NCBI GenBank assembly: GCA_024642335.1
Contig: JAHEBH010000005.1
Location: 1-64,000 of the forward strand
Direction of reading: 5' to 3'
DNA from: Erythrobacter sp.
Lineage (GTDB): Bacteria > Pseudomonadota > Alphaproteobacteria > Sphingomonadales > Sphingomonadaceae
Length of the DNA: 64,000 bases
Shown: piece after piece, positions 55,206 through 63,848 of the stretch
Numbering within the stretch: the first letter of the stretch is position 1
Layout of the letters: every line of letters begins with the position of its first letter
The notes under the pieces: model-generated
The model's database searches: none
Told to the model about the DNA's origin: nothing
Seen by the model: only the letters and a program-made list of their open reading frames with translations
Made by a program: the position numbers and the translations under genes

Positions 55206-56857
55206 ACGCCACCGCGGCTGTCACGGCTGCCCCGACCACGGGTGATCGCAATTCCCGCTTTGCCGCGGACAGTACAGCCTGGCCGCTGCTCGCGCTGGGC
55301 CTGATTCTGGTCATGCAATTCACGCTGATGTTTACCCGCGCGATCAATTGGGACGAATTCTGGTTCTATTACCACATTGCCGAATTTTCCCGCGGCACCC
55401 TCGAGCAACCGCTGCAAACGATCCATGTGCGACTGTTTGCCTGGCTTCCCGGAATGGCAGGGAACACGGTGGACAAGATCGTTATTGGCCGGATGGCCAT
55501 GCTGGCCTGCGAGGTGGTTACGCTTGGCGCGATCTACCTCATGGCGCGGCGTTTTGTTGACAAGGCGCCTGCCCTGCTCGCGCCCTTGCTTTATGTCTCG
55601 GCAGGATTCGTGTTCCAACACGGATTCTCGTTCCGCACCGATCCGATGGCAACTGCATGCCTCATGGTCTCGCTCGCCATCCTGCTGCGGTCACGGCTGG
55701 ACGTGAAGGCACTCGCCGCGTTCGCGCTGCTCGTGGCGCTGGCCGGCATGATTACCATCAAGATCGCCCTCTACGCTCCCGCCTTTATCGGCATCGCCTG
55801 GCTGCGTTGGAGCGAAACGGGCTATTCCAAGGGCTCTGCCCTGCGGCTCGTTTTGGCTGCTGCCGGAACGGTGGCGGCATTTGCTGCGATCTACAGCTGG
55901 CACGCGCAGGGACTTTCAGCTCCTGCCAACGGAGCGGGCATGGCCAGCTCCGCATCACAATCGATGTTCTTCCTCGGTATCCCGCCCTTCTGGCACATTG
56001 CCCTCAAAGGTGTGGCCTTCTCGATCAGCCTTTCGATCATGATCGCTATCACGCCGGCGCTGATCCGGCGCTCCGACGCGCCGCTGGCAGAAAAGCTGGC
56101 GCTGGCAGGCCTGTGGCTGCCCGTACTGACGCCGCTCTTCTACCTCAACACGCTGGCCTATTTTTACGCCTTCATCCTGGCACCCGTGGCAGTGGCCTGC
56201 GCCCCGGCCATCAGCTCGGTCCTGCAACGCTATTCGGTCAAGGTCCTCTCGCTCGTGGTGCTGGTCATCACCTCCGGCATCTTCCTGGTTGAGGACCGCG
56301 CGGTAATTGATCGCCAGAAGCAGGTGGTGGAAGCGGGAGAAAGGATACTGCCGCAAGGTGCCGCCTATTTCGATTTCAACGGCATGCTCGTGCACTTCAC
56401 CAAGGCCAATGATTTCCTCAGCTCATGGGGCCTGGTGCAATACGCCCAGCGCGGCGCCAATGACTATCGCAACACGATGACGCAGCGGCCCGTGCCCGTC
56501 CTGCTGGCCAATGTCGAGGTTCTGGAAGATGTGATGGCGGGCCGCCCTACTCTGTTCAGCGATGCCGACGTCGCCGCATTGCGCGGAAGCTACATTCACC
56601 ATTGGGGGCCTTTTTTCGTGGCCGGCAAGCAGGTGAACGCACCACAGCAGGTGGAGGAAGAATTCCTCGTACCCGGCACCTACAGGATCGAGGATGGCCT
56701 GCTATCTGTTGACGGCCAAAGCTACACGGCAGGCGAAACGCTGGAGATCAGTCGCGGTTGGCATACGCTGCAAGGCACCGCTACCCTGCGCTGGGGCGAT
56801 GCGCGCCTAATGCCCGACAGAAGCTGGGATGGCGGCCCGCTCTACGTCAAGTTCTGA
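55202..56857 (+). CDS. Multi-pass GT-C-type glycosyltransferase-like membrane protein
   Basis: 551 residues with about 10-12 membrane helices in the first 370 and a soluble C-terminal domain of about 170. An acidic motif in the first extracytoplasmic loop (NWDEFWFY) matches the Asp-Glu motif of GT-C/ArnT/PMT-like enzymes. It would use a polyprenyl-phosphate sugar made by the upstream GT2 protein. It overlaps that gene's stop by 4 bases and converges on the flippase gene with a 16-base overlap. Confidence 0.85.
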   Translation: MNATAAVTAAPTTGDRNSRFAADSTAWPLLALGLILVMQFTLMFTRAINWDEFWFYYHIAEFSRGTLEQPLQTIHVRLFAWLPGMAGNTVDKIVIGRMAMLACEVVTLGAIYLMARRFVDKAPALLAPLLYVSAGFVFQHGFSFRTDPMATACLMVSLAILLRSRLDVKALAAFALLVALAGMITIKIALYAPAFIGIAWLRWSETGYSKGSALRLVLAAAGTVAAFAAIYSWHAQGLSAPANGAGMASSASQSMFFLGIPPFWHIALKGVAFSISLSIMIAITPALIRRSDAPLAEKLALAGLWLPVLTPLFYLNTLAYFYAFILAPVAVACAPAISSVLQRYSVKVLSLVVLVITSGIFLVEDRAVIDRQKQVVEAGERILPQGAAYFDFNGMLVHFTKANDFLSSWGLVQYAQRGANDYRNTMTQRPVPVLLANVEVLEDVMAGRPTLFSDADVAALRGSYIHHWGPFFVAGKQVNAPQQVEEEFLVPGTYRIEDGLLSVDGQSYTAGETLEISRGWHTLQGTATLRWGDARLMPDRSWDGGPLYVKF

Positions 56858-58116
56858 CGATTGAGGATTAAACCGGCAACTGACAGGACAAGCGTCCGCA
56901 AGAGGCCAGCCGCAATCCCTGCATAGGCCGCGCCAACCGGTCCGGACTGCCCCACCAGCTTCCCTGCAAGCGCGACAAGAAGGATCACCGCAAGAACATT
57001 GGCAATAGCGCCAACGTTGACACTGTGATGCAGCACCAGCAAGTGCCAGTACCCGTTGGCCATGACCACGGTGATCGCCAGCATCAGGCAGGCTGGCAGC
57101 ATCAGACCTGCCGCCTCATATTGCGTACCCAGGAAGAAGGTCACCACCGGAACTCCCAACCACAGGGAGCCGAACCAGATCGGCACAGCCAGAACCAGGC
57201 AACCGCCCATGAACAAGCCACCGAAGGATCTTGTGCGCGCGTCCTTGTTCGCAACAGCACGGCTCAGTACCGATTGTGCCGCGTTGAGTACGCCCTGCAA
57301 CGCCATTACGGCAAACATGGACAGTTGCAGCGCAAGGCCGAACTGGCCCACCATCTCCATATCGTCCGCATGATGGCGCAGCAGGATCAGCGGCGCGGCG
57401 AACAGCAGGGCGGTCATCGCGCTGGCTATCCCGATCACGCTGCCCCGGCGCAGCAGGTCTCCCAACTCCTGCTTGTGGATACGCGGAAATACGGGAGCAA
57501 GGCGGCGCATGCGCGGCAGGATCACGCCCACCTCCACGATCCAGCTGATACTGTGCAACGCCAGCAGCACAATGACATTCGCTCCCGCGAGCAAAAGCGA
57601 CAGGCCCAACAGTACCTCTGCCCCACGCACTGCCACCATCGGCCGCATTGCACCGCGCGCATGTTCAAAACCGACGGCCATGTAGCGCAGCCAGTTGCTG
57701 GTGCCGCGCGCCAGCACGGTGGGCAGCAGCACCAGCAATGCCAGCCGCTCGATCTCCACCTCGGTCCGGAAGAGCGCATAGGCAGCCATAAGTCCGCCAA
57801 AGAAACACAGGAGGATAAGACGCACGGCGAGCGAGGTATCCAGCAGTGGCAAGGCCCCTCCCCGGTCCCGCCCCACACGTTCCGCCAAAAGCAGATCAGT
57901 ACCCATTGCGGTAAAGGTGATGCACACGCCGCTCACGGCCAGAGTGTAGCTCCACCAACCGTAATCTTCCGGCCCCAGCCATCTGGCGATGAGGATGGCA
58001 TAGACCGCCCGCAGAAGCGCCTCGGCCCACTCCCCGCCAACATAATCCACCGCATTGCGCCCGATCGACGCCAGCCCCGGAAAACGGGTCGAAAGATCGC
58101 GAAATCTCGCGCTCAC
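56842..58116 (-). CDS. Oligosaccharide/polysaccharide flippase-like protein
   Basis: 424 residues, about 12 membrane helices, with features of the MOP/Wzx superfamily (WLGPEDYGWWSYTLAVSG near the N terminus, paired helices). It likely moves lipid-linked glycans across the inner membrane. Its ATG overlaps the RgpF-like stop by 4 bases, so it is the last gene of GT4-rgpF-flippase. The 3' end overlaps the convergent GT-C gene. Confidence 0.88.
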   Translation of the reverse strand: MSARFRDLSTRFPGLASIGRNAVDYVGGEWAEALLRAVYAILIARWLGPEDYGWWSYTLAVSGVCITFTAMGTDLLLAERVGRDRGGALPLLDTSLAVRLILLCFFGGLMAAYALFRTEVEIERLALLVLLPTVLARGTSNWLRYMAVGFEHARGAMRPMVAVRGAEVLLGLSLLLAGANVIVLLALHSISWIVEVGVILPRMRRLAPVFPRIHKQELGDLLRRGSVIGIASAMTALLFAAPLILLRHHADDMEMVGQFGLALQLSMFAVMALQGVLNAAQSVLSRAVANKDARTRSFGGLFMGGCLVLAVPIWFGSLWLGVPVVTFFLGTQYEAAGLMLPACLMLAITVVMANGYWHLLVLHHSVNVGAIANVLAVILLVALAGKLVGQSGPVGAAYAGIAAGLLRTLVLSVAGLILNRQNLT

Positions 58117-58922
58117 CTGTCCATGTCCCGGTCGACGGCGGACCAGTCGAAATGTTCACCGGTCAACTGGCGTATCCGGTCGAAATTGCGCAGGCGGTAG
58201 GTGTCTTTTCCCCAAAGGAGCGAGGCCTTGAGATAGGGAAAGCCTTGCTCCACCAGCTCGTCGTGCCAGCGGACGGAGCGGTTGACGCGCGTCATGTCGA
58301 AAGGGATCTTCACCCCCATCCCCAGCCGTTCCACTTCAACCATGCGAATACGGTTCAGGAAAGCGGGATCAGGCATGAAGGCAGCATAGGTAAACCCGCC
58401 CTTGGCCAGTGCCCTGGTCAGACCTGCCTCGTAGCGGCCAATCACTTTCTCCTTGTCTTCCAGGTCCTCAACGCCCTGCCAGAAAGCGCGCCATTGCCGG
58501 CTGCGGATCACCGGCGAGGTGAAGACGAAGAAATAGCTCTGCAAATGCCGCCGTATCTGGCGCGAGAGTACCATGCCCCAGAAATCGACATTGCGCGTCT
58601 CCATCTCGGCAAAAATGGGGGCCAGCGGATAAAGCGGGCCGACCACGCTGGAATTGGTCAGGATGACCTCGTCCCATGCGTCCATATCCTCTTGTGCCAG
58701 TGCATCACGCCAGCCGGCAAAGTCCCAGCCGCTATTGCCACGCTCGATCACCGCGTCGCAGATTTCCTCCGCCGCCCGGCGATCCTGCGCCGCAATGGCC
58801 GAGTTGGAAACAAGGACAATCCGCTCGGCGACCGGGCGCAAGCCCTTCAGGTGCTCGCGGATGTAGAAGGGCACGCCGCCTTTGGGATCAAACTGCTGGA
58901 GTATGGCAAGTCGGCGGGTCAT
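58113..58922 (-). CDS. RgpF-type rhamnan synthesis protein
   Basis: 269 residues. LAILQQFDPKGGVPFYIREHLKGLRPVAERIVLVSNS, GNSGWDFAGWRDAL, EVILTNSSVVGPLYPL and HLQSYFFVF are strong matches to RgpF (PF05045), associated with rhamnose-containing polysaccharides. It overlaps the GT4 stop and the flippase start by 4 bases each, placing it in the middle of a three-gene cassette. Whether this organism makes rhamnan is not shown; rmlABCD genes are not in the window. Confidence 0.9.
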   Translation of the reverse strand: MTRRLAILQQFDPKGGVPFYIREHLKGLRPVAERIVLVSNSAIAAQDRRAAEEICDAVIERGNSGWDFAGWRDALAQEDMDAWDEVILTNSSVVGPLYPLAPIFAEMETRNVDFWGMVLSRQIRRHLQSYFFVFTSPVIRSRQWRAFWQGVEDLEDKEKVIGRYEAGLTRALAKGGFTYAAFMPDPAFLNRIRMVEVERLGMGVKIPFDMTRVNRSVRWHDELVEQGFPYLKASLLWGKDTYRLRNFDRIRQLTGEHFDWSAVDRDMDR

Positions 58923-60040
58923 GAACCTGCTCTTTCAAGGATTGCACGCCAATCGGCAACCAGCGCGGGCAAGGCAAAGCTTTGGCGCAGGCTATCGTGC
59001 AGGTTTTCGGGCAAACTTTCCCGCTCCCGCTCGAAGCGTTCGAGCCCTTGCAGCAATGCATCGGCATTACCGGGTCGGACCAGATAGAGTCCTTGCGCCC
59101 CGTCGGGGGCTAGCTCACGCATTGCAGGCGTATCGGCGGTAATCAGCGGTTTGCCCGCAGCGAGCGCCTGGAACACCTTGTTGGGAATGACGCTGGCAGC
59201 CTTCTTCCCCTCGCCAAATATTCCCAGGCAAATGTCCGCTGCGGCCAGATGGTCCCGCAACTGCGCGTAATCGACCCAGGAAATCCGCTCGATATGGCGG
59301 CAATTCGCCGATTCAAGCAGGCGATCGATCCGCTCGGCCTCTTGCCCGCGCCCGATGATCACCCAGCGATATTGCGAGCCGCGCGGCGAGACCGCCGCCT
59401 CCACAATCGTATCGATGCCGTGCAAGGGAATGAACTGGCCGTAAAAGAGCACGCTCGGAAGATCCGCTACCTTCCCTTGCGAAACAGGGATCATGGTAAA
59501 TGCATCTTCCTCCGCTCCCACCAGCACGACGCCAATCTTGCTCGCCGGAATGCCGTGCAGGCTTGCGAAGAGTTTACCATGTTCGGCGGTGTCCAGGACC
59601 ACCAGATCCGCCAGCCGGGCCGCCAATCTCTCGAGAAACCGCAACAAGCGTGCCCGCAAACTGCTCGCCGCGGCCATTCCGCGGTCCTCGACATAGGTAT
59701 TAAAGAGTGAGAGGAATGAATCCCATACGACTGGAATTCCGCGTATTTTTGCAAATACCGCCAGTATCAGGACGTCAAATAATCCGAGATATCCAACCAC
59801 CACGACGTCAGGCTTTTGCGCCCGCAAGAAGCGCCAGATCAGGCGCGGATAGGAGACCGCCCAATGCAAGGCGATGCCAGCCAGCCGAACGGTTCCTTCC
59901 AGCCTGCTCTTGTCCTCCACACCATCCCAGACAGGTGCATGAATTTCCAGCAATTCCGGATCGATCCCCCGCAGGCATTCGCGCATCAGGCGCACCCGCG
60001 GCTTTCCCAGATCATACGTGCCCCAGAGCATTACCCGCAT
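58919..60040 (-). CDS. Family 4-type glycosyltransferase
   Basis: 373 residues. GT-B-like two-domain layout with VMLWGTYDLGKPR at the start, an FYGQFIPLHGIDTIVEA linker, IGRGQEAERI and the C-terminal donor-binding SVIPNKVFQALAAGKPLITADT. It uses a nucleotide sugar, acceptor unknown. ATG 60040 is chosen because the upstream frame residues match nothing. First gene of GT4-RgpF-flippase; the divergent cpaF lies 172 bases away. Confidence 0.9.
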   Translation of the reverse strand: MRVMLWGTYDLGKPRVRLMRECLRGIDPELLEIHAPVWDGVEDKSRLEGTVRLAGIALHWAVSYPRLIWRFLRAQKPDVVVVGYLGLFDVLILAVFAKIRGIPVVWDSFLSLFNTYVEDRGMAAASSLRARLLRFLERLAARLADLVVLDTAEHGKLFASLHGIPASKIGVVLVGAEEDAFTMIPVSQGKVADLPSVLFYGQFIPLHGIDTIVEAAVSPRGSQYRWVIIGRGQEAERIDRLLESANCRHIERISWVDYAQLRDHLAAADICLGIFGEGKKAASVIPNKVFQALAAGKPLITADTPAMRELAPDGAQGLYLVRPGNADALLQGLERFERERESLPENLHDSLRQSFALPALVADWRAILERAGS

Positions 60041-60112
60041 TGCGCATCGCCCTTTCAAGGCCTCGTTCCAGCATAATGGCACTGCCGCATGCAATGCACT
60101 TTCGCGGCAAGC

Positions 60113-60127
60113 TTAACCAGTTCTTCA
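60113..60127 (+). promoter_or_regulatory. Possible CtrA site upstream of cpaF
   Basis: TTAA-N7-TTCA differs by one base from the TTAA-N7-TTAA consensus of the alphaproteobacterial cell-cycle regulator CtrA, 85 bases before the cpaF ATG. Short motif, so weak evidence. Confidence 0.25.
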
Positions 60128-60212
60128 CCTAAATTCGCAAGAAGCACAAATCATGTAATCCGCTGTTTTCCCGCTTCGGGTGCTGCGGAACGTCTAGACG
60201 GGGAATTCGAGC

Positions 60213-61766
60213 ATGAGTGCTTTTGGACGCAAGAACGGAGCTGCTGGCATGGGCAAGGGTGCCCGCCCCTCCTTCGGTGTCGCCAAGCCAATGCATGGCA
60301 CGCAGGCTGGCCCTGGTGGCGCCGCACCCAAGAACGGCGCTCCGCCCGCGGGTGGAGAGCAGTTTCCGCCTATCCCGGCAGAAGGCGCCGATGCCGGCGT
60401 TCCACCGCCTCCGTCTTCTGGCGGCGCGAATCAAGAAGATGCGATGTCCCGTCTGCAGGACCGGGCAAACGCAATTCACGATAACGGCAACGAACCGACG
60501 GGCTTTGAAGCCAGCGTCCACAAGATCAAGGAACAGGTGCTGCCGCGCCTGCTCGAACGCGTTGACCCGGAAGCCGCGTCCACGCTGACCAAGGACGAGC
60601 TTTCCGAAGAATTCCGCCCGATCATCATGGAAGTGCTGGCGGAGCTGAAGATCACCCTCAACCGCCGCGAACAGTTCGCGCTGGAAAAGGTGCTGATCGA
60701 CGAACTGCTCGGCTTCGGTCCGCTGGAGGAACTTCTGGGCGATCCGGACGTGACCGATATCATGGTCAACGGCCCAGACCAGACCTACATCGAAAAGAAG
60801 GGCAAGCTGGTTATCGCGCCGATCAAGTTCCGCGATGAGCAGCACCTGTTCCAGATTGCCCAGCGTATCGTGAACCAGGTCGGCCGCCGCGTCGACCAGA
60901 CCACACCGTTGGCCGACGCCCGCCTCAAGGACGGCAGCCGTGTCAACGTGATCGTGCCGCCGCTCAGCTTGCGCGGTACCGCGATCTCCATTCGTAAGTT
61001 TTCCGAAAAGCCGATCACGATCGATATGCTGCAGGGCTTCGGCTCGATGTCGACCAAGATGGCCACCTGCCTCAAGATCGCCGGTGCCTGCCGCATGAAC
61101 ATCGTTATCTCGGGCGGTACGGGTTCGGGCAAGACGACCATGCTCAACGCCATGTCGAAGATGATCGACCCGGGCGAGCGCGTGCTGACGATCGAGGACG
61201 CCGCCGAACTTCGCCTGCAGCAGCCCCACTGGCTGCCGCTGGAAACGCGCCCGCCGAACCTTGAAGGCCAGGGTGCCATCACCATTGGCGACCTTGTGAA
61301 GAACGCCCTGCGTATGCGCCCTGACCGCATCATCCTGGGCGAAATCCGCGGTGCGGAGTGTTTCGACCTCCTCGCCGCCATGAACACCGGCCACGACGGC
61401 TCCATGTGTACGCTCCACGCCAACAGCCCGCGCGAGTGCCTGGGCCGTATGGAAAACATGATCCTGATGGGCGACATCAAGATCCCCAAGGAAGCCATTT
61501 CGCGCCAGATCGCGGAATCGGTCGATTTGATCGTGCAGGTAAAGCGCCTTCGCGACGGTTCGCGCCGCACTACCAACATCACCGAGGTGATCGGCATGGA
61601 AGGTGACGTGATCGTGACGCAGGAACTGTTCAAGTTCGAATATCTGGACGAGACCGATGACGGCAAGATCCTGGGCGAATTCCGCTCCAGCGGCCTGCGC
61701 CCCTATACGCTGGAAAAAGCGCGCCAGTTCGGGTTTGATCAAGCGTATCTGGAAGCCTGCCTCTAA
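60213..61766 (+). CDS. cpaF: CpaF/TadA-type secretion ATPase
   Basis: 517 residues. A low-complexity N-terminal tail (Gly/Ala/Pro-rich, about 1-80) precedes the ATPase: VNGPDQTYIEKKGKLV, RGTAISIRKFSEKP, Walker A SGGTGSGKTTML, LTIEDAAELRLQQPHW, an aspartate-box EIRGAE and HDGSMCTLHANSP. These match the CpaF/TadA family driving Tad pilus assembly. No other tad/cpa gene (cpaE, tadBC, pilin) is in this window, so it is either split from its operon or an orphan. A hairpin spans its stop codon. Confidence 0.95.
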   Translation: MSAFGRKNGAAGMGKGARPSFGVAKPMHGTQAGPGGAAPKNGAPPAGGEQFPPIPAEGADAGVPPPPSSGGANQEDAMSRLQDRANAIHDNGNEPTGFEASVHKIKEQVLPRLLERVDPEAASTLTKDELSEEFRPIIMEVLAELKITLNRREQFALEKVLIDELLGFGPLEELLGDPDVTDIMVNGPDQTYIEKKGKLVIAPIKFRDEQHLFQIAQRIVNQVGRRVDQTTPLADARLKDGSRVNVIVPPLSLRGTAISIRKFSEKPITIDMLQGFGSMSTKMATCLKIAGACRMNIVISGGTGSGKTTMLNAMSKMIDPGERVLTIEDAAELRLQQPHWLPLETRPPNLEGQGAITIGDLVKNALRMRPDRIILGEIRGAECFDLLAAMNTGHDGSMCTLHANSPRECLGRMENMILMGDIKIPKEAISRQIAESVDLIVQVKRLRDGSRRTTNITEVIGMEGDVIVTQELFKFEYLDETDDGKILGEFRSSGLRPYTLEKARQFGFDQAYLEACL

Positions 61767-61776
61767 GGCAGGCTTC
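61755..61776. terminator. Hairpin overlapping the cpaF stop codon
   Basis: GCCTGCCT, a 3-base loop and AGGCAGGC form an 8-bp stem around the TAA, followed by TTCT. It can work for cpaF and the convergent small gene, but the T tract is short. Confidence 0.5.
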
Positions 61777-62007
61777 TCAGCCCGCTAACCACCCCTTCAA
61801 AGCTACCACCAACAAGCCCACGCCAACAAAGGCGCAGGCGAGGAAGATCGGCGTCCAGGGCATGCAGCCCACGCGGTCGATATGCTTGCGCCTGGCGCGC
61901 AGCCAGTCTGCCGCCAGCGCGATCACAGCTACAAGCAGGAACGCCCCGCTCCACAGGCCGACCACTGTCGCATCGCTGGCAAAGGTTATGAAGGCGGGTA
62001 GATCCAT
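61777..62007 (-). CDS. Small two-helix membrane protein of unknown function
   Basis: 76 residues with two hydrophobic helices (about 17-35 and 52-70) joined by a basic loop (ADWLRARRKHIDRVG) and a PWTPIFLAC segment. No family recognised. It is convergent with cpaF and divergent from the EamA gene at 62085. The codon use is like its neighbours, and an ATG with correct length makes it plausible. Confidence 0.7.
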   Translation of the reverse strand: MDLPAFITFASDATVVGLWSGAFLLVAVIALAADWLRARRKHIDRVGCMPWTPIFLACAFVGVGLLVVALKGWLAG

Positions 62008-62050
62008 GGTGCCGGAGGCATATGATATCTCGTTGCGAAGATCGCAATGC

Positions 62051-62078
62051 TTGCCAATTGCCGCTCCGGTCCTATGGC
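62051..62078 (+). promoter_or_regulatory. Candidate promoter of the third EamA gene (possibly leaderless)
   Basis: TTGCCA (62051-62056), a 16-base spacer and TATGGC (62073-62078). The expected start of transcription, 7 bases on, is the ATG at 62085, and no Shine-Dalgarno is visible. Confidence 0.42.
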
Positions 62079-62084
62079 GAAATC

Positions 62085-63005
62085 ATGAGCGCCAGCGATC
62101 ATCAACACGACCGCCCCCTGCTGGCCCTGCTGATCCGCCTGTTGGGGATTGCCGGTTTCGCGAGCATGGCGGCGCTGATCAAGCTGGCATCCCAGCGCGG
62201 CATCCATCTGGCGGAAATCATCTTCTGGCGGCAATTCGTGACCGTGCCGATCCTGTTCCTGTGGGCGATGATGTCGGGCGGCATCGCACAATTGGGTACG
62301 CAAAGGCCCCGCGCCCACTTCGTGCGCGGCCTCTATGGTATTGCCGGCATGCTGTGCAATTTCGGCGCGGTAATCCTGCTGCCGCTGGCGGAAGCACAGA
62401 CGATCAACTTTTCGGCGCCCATTTTCGCAGTGCTGCTTTCCATCGTCCTGCTCAAGGAAAGCGTCGGATTTTGGCGCTGGGGAGCGGTCGGTGCAGGATT
62501 CCTGGGCATTGTGATCATCGCCCAGCCGGGTGGCGGCCATATTCCGCTGACCGGAGCGTTGGTGGCACTGGGCGGTGCGTTCATGATCGCGCTGATCTCG
62601 ATCCAGATCCGCGACCTCTCCCGAACCGACAAGCCGGTGGTGATCGTCTTCTGGTTCGCAGTCACCAGCGTGGTGCTGTTCATCCCCTTCCAGCCGTTTG
62701 TGATGCAGCACCACAGCTGGGAGAACTGGCTGCTTCTGCTTGCCATCGGCCTTACCGGCACATGGGGGCAGCTTCTGGTCACCGTTGCGCTGCGATACGG
62801 CAAGGTCTCCAGCGTGATCGTGATGGATTATTCCTCCATCATCTGGGCAACGCTCTTCGGATGGCTGCTCTTCTCCGCCCTTCCCCCGGCCACGACTTGG
62901 CTGGGCGCACCACTGATTGTCGTCGCCGGCCTGACTATCGCATGGCGCGAACGCGTGGTCGCACACAGGCGCTTTTCCGACCTGCGAGGAACCGCGGGAA
63001 CTTGA
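62085..63005 (+). CDS. EamA/DMT family transporter (copy 3)
   Basis: 306 residues, about ten membrane helices in two EamA repeats. RLLGIAGFASMAALIKLASQRG opens the first, and LLPLAEAQTINFSAPIFAVLLSIVLLKESVG and VTVALRYGKVSSVIVMDYSSIIWATLFGWLLF are typical. It is a distant paralogue of the tandem pair at 52218-54020. ATG 62085 gives the normal start; the upstream in-frame ATG at 62022 adds unrelated residues. It may be translated from a leaderless message. Confidence 0.92.
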   Translation: MSASDHQHDRPLLALLIRLLGIAGFASMAALIKLASQRGIHLAEIIFWRQFVTVPILFLWAMMSGGIAQLGTQRPRAHFVRGLYGIAGMLCNFGAVILLPLAEAQTINFSAPIFAVLLSIVLLKESVGFWRWGAVGAGFLGIVIIAQPGGGHIPLTGALVALGGAFMIALISIQIRDLSRTDKPVVIVFWFAVTSVVLFIPFQPFVMQHHSWENWLLLLAIGLTGTWGQLLVTVALRYGKVSSVIVMDYSSIIWATLFGWLLFSALPPATTWLGAPLIVVAGLTIAWRERVVAHRRFSDLRGTAGT

Positions 63006-63067
63006 AACCAAGCCAAAACTGGTGTTCCATAGGTTCCAGCCAGTCCGGTGAAAGAAAAGGAACACTT

Positions 63068-63196
63068 ATGACGCGCAAGATCATTCTCGCCATTACCGTG
63101 GGCGCGATGGCGCTTGCTGCCACGGCCTGCAACACGGTGCGCGGCGCCGGCCAGGATCTGGAATCCGTCGCCAACGACGTGGACGAGGCTATTTGA
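63068..63196 (+). CDS. Entericidin A/B family lipoprotein
   Basis: 42 residues, MTRKIILAITVGAMALAATAC then NTVRGAGQDLESVANDVDEAI. A lipoprotein signal with a LAATAC lipobox precedes a short amphipathic tail, and NTVRGAGQDL is the family signature. Entericidins in E. coli form an antidote/toxin pair related to programmed lysis; only one copy is visible here. ATG 63068 is preceded by GGAACAC-like bases. It lies 62 bases after the EamA gene. Confidence 0.9.
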   Translation: MTRKIILAITVGAMALAATACNTVRGAGQDLESVANDVDEAI

Positions 63197-63254
63197 AGCC
63201 AATCGCTACAAGAGCGGGATAGCGTCGTCGCGACAGTGGGCGGGCATTATCGCG

Positions 63255-63848
63255 TCAGGATTTGCGATAGACCAGCATGATATTGTTGGCAGGCATGGCA
63301 ACGCGGCGTGTGCGAACCAGCCCCTGCGCCCCGGCAATCTGGTCCAGCCATTCCGCACTGCGCAGGCCCCACTCCGGATTGCGCTGTTTCAGCCACCCAT
63401 CGAAGGCGATATTGCTTTCGACGGTCTCCACGCCGTCCTCCACATAGGGACCATAGAGGATCAGCGGTGCGCCCTTCGGCAGGATGCGTCCGGCTGCGCG
63501 GACCAGCCCCAGTGTCGCCGCGAGGGGGCTGATATGCACCATGTTGATGCAGAGGATGGCATCGGCATGATCAACCTGCCAAACAGGGGCAGCGGCATCC
63601 AGTTCGAGCGGCTGAGCGATATTGGTGAGACCCGCTTCAGTGCTCCAGGCGGCAATGGAAGCACGCGCTTCGGCCTCGGGATCACTCGGTTGCCATTGCA
63701 GATCGGGAAAGCGCGCTGCGAAATGGATCACGTGCTCGCCCGTGCCACTGGCGAGCTCCAGAACTCTTCCGCTAACCGGCAATTCCTCGGCAAGGACATC
63801 GGCGATCGGTTCGCGATTGCGCGCGGCGGCAGGGGCTTCACGTTTCAT
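63255..63848 (-). CDS. DUF938 SAM-dependent methyltransferase-like protein
   Basis: 197 residues. REAPAAARNREPIADVLAEELPVSGRVLELASGTGEHVIHFAARFPDLQWQPSD supplies the SAM-binding motif I (LELASGTGEH), and CINMVHISP and LILYGPYVEDGVET are DUF938 features. Substrate unknown. ATG 63848 overlaps the stop of the upstream ABA4-like gene (ATGA). A longer frame from 63968 would extend through it. Confidence 0.9.
   Translation of the reverse strand: MKREAPAAARNREPIADVLAEELPVSGRVLELASGTGEHVIHFAARFPDLQWQPSDPEAEARASIAAWSTEAGLTNIAQPLELDAAAPVWQVDHADAILCINMVHISPLAATLGLVRAAGRILPKGAPLILYGPYVEDGVETVESNIAFDGWLKQRNPEWGLRSAEWLDQIAGAQGLVRTRRVAMPANNIMLVYRKS

Noticed and set aside
60129-61742. Long open frame opposite cpaF
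   Set aside because: Antisense shadow; the ATPase motifs lie on the plus strand.
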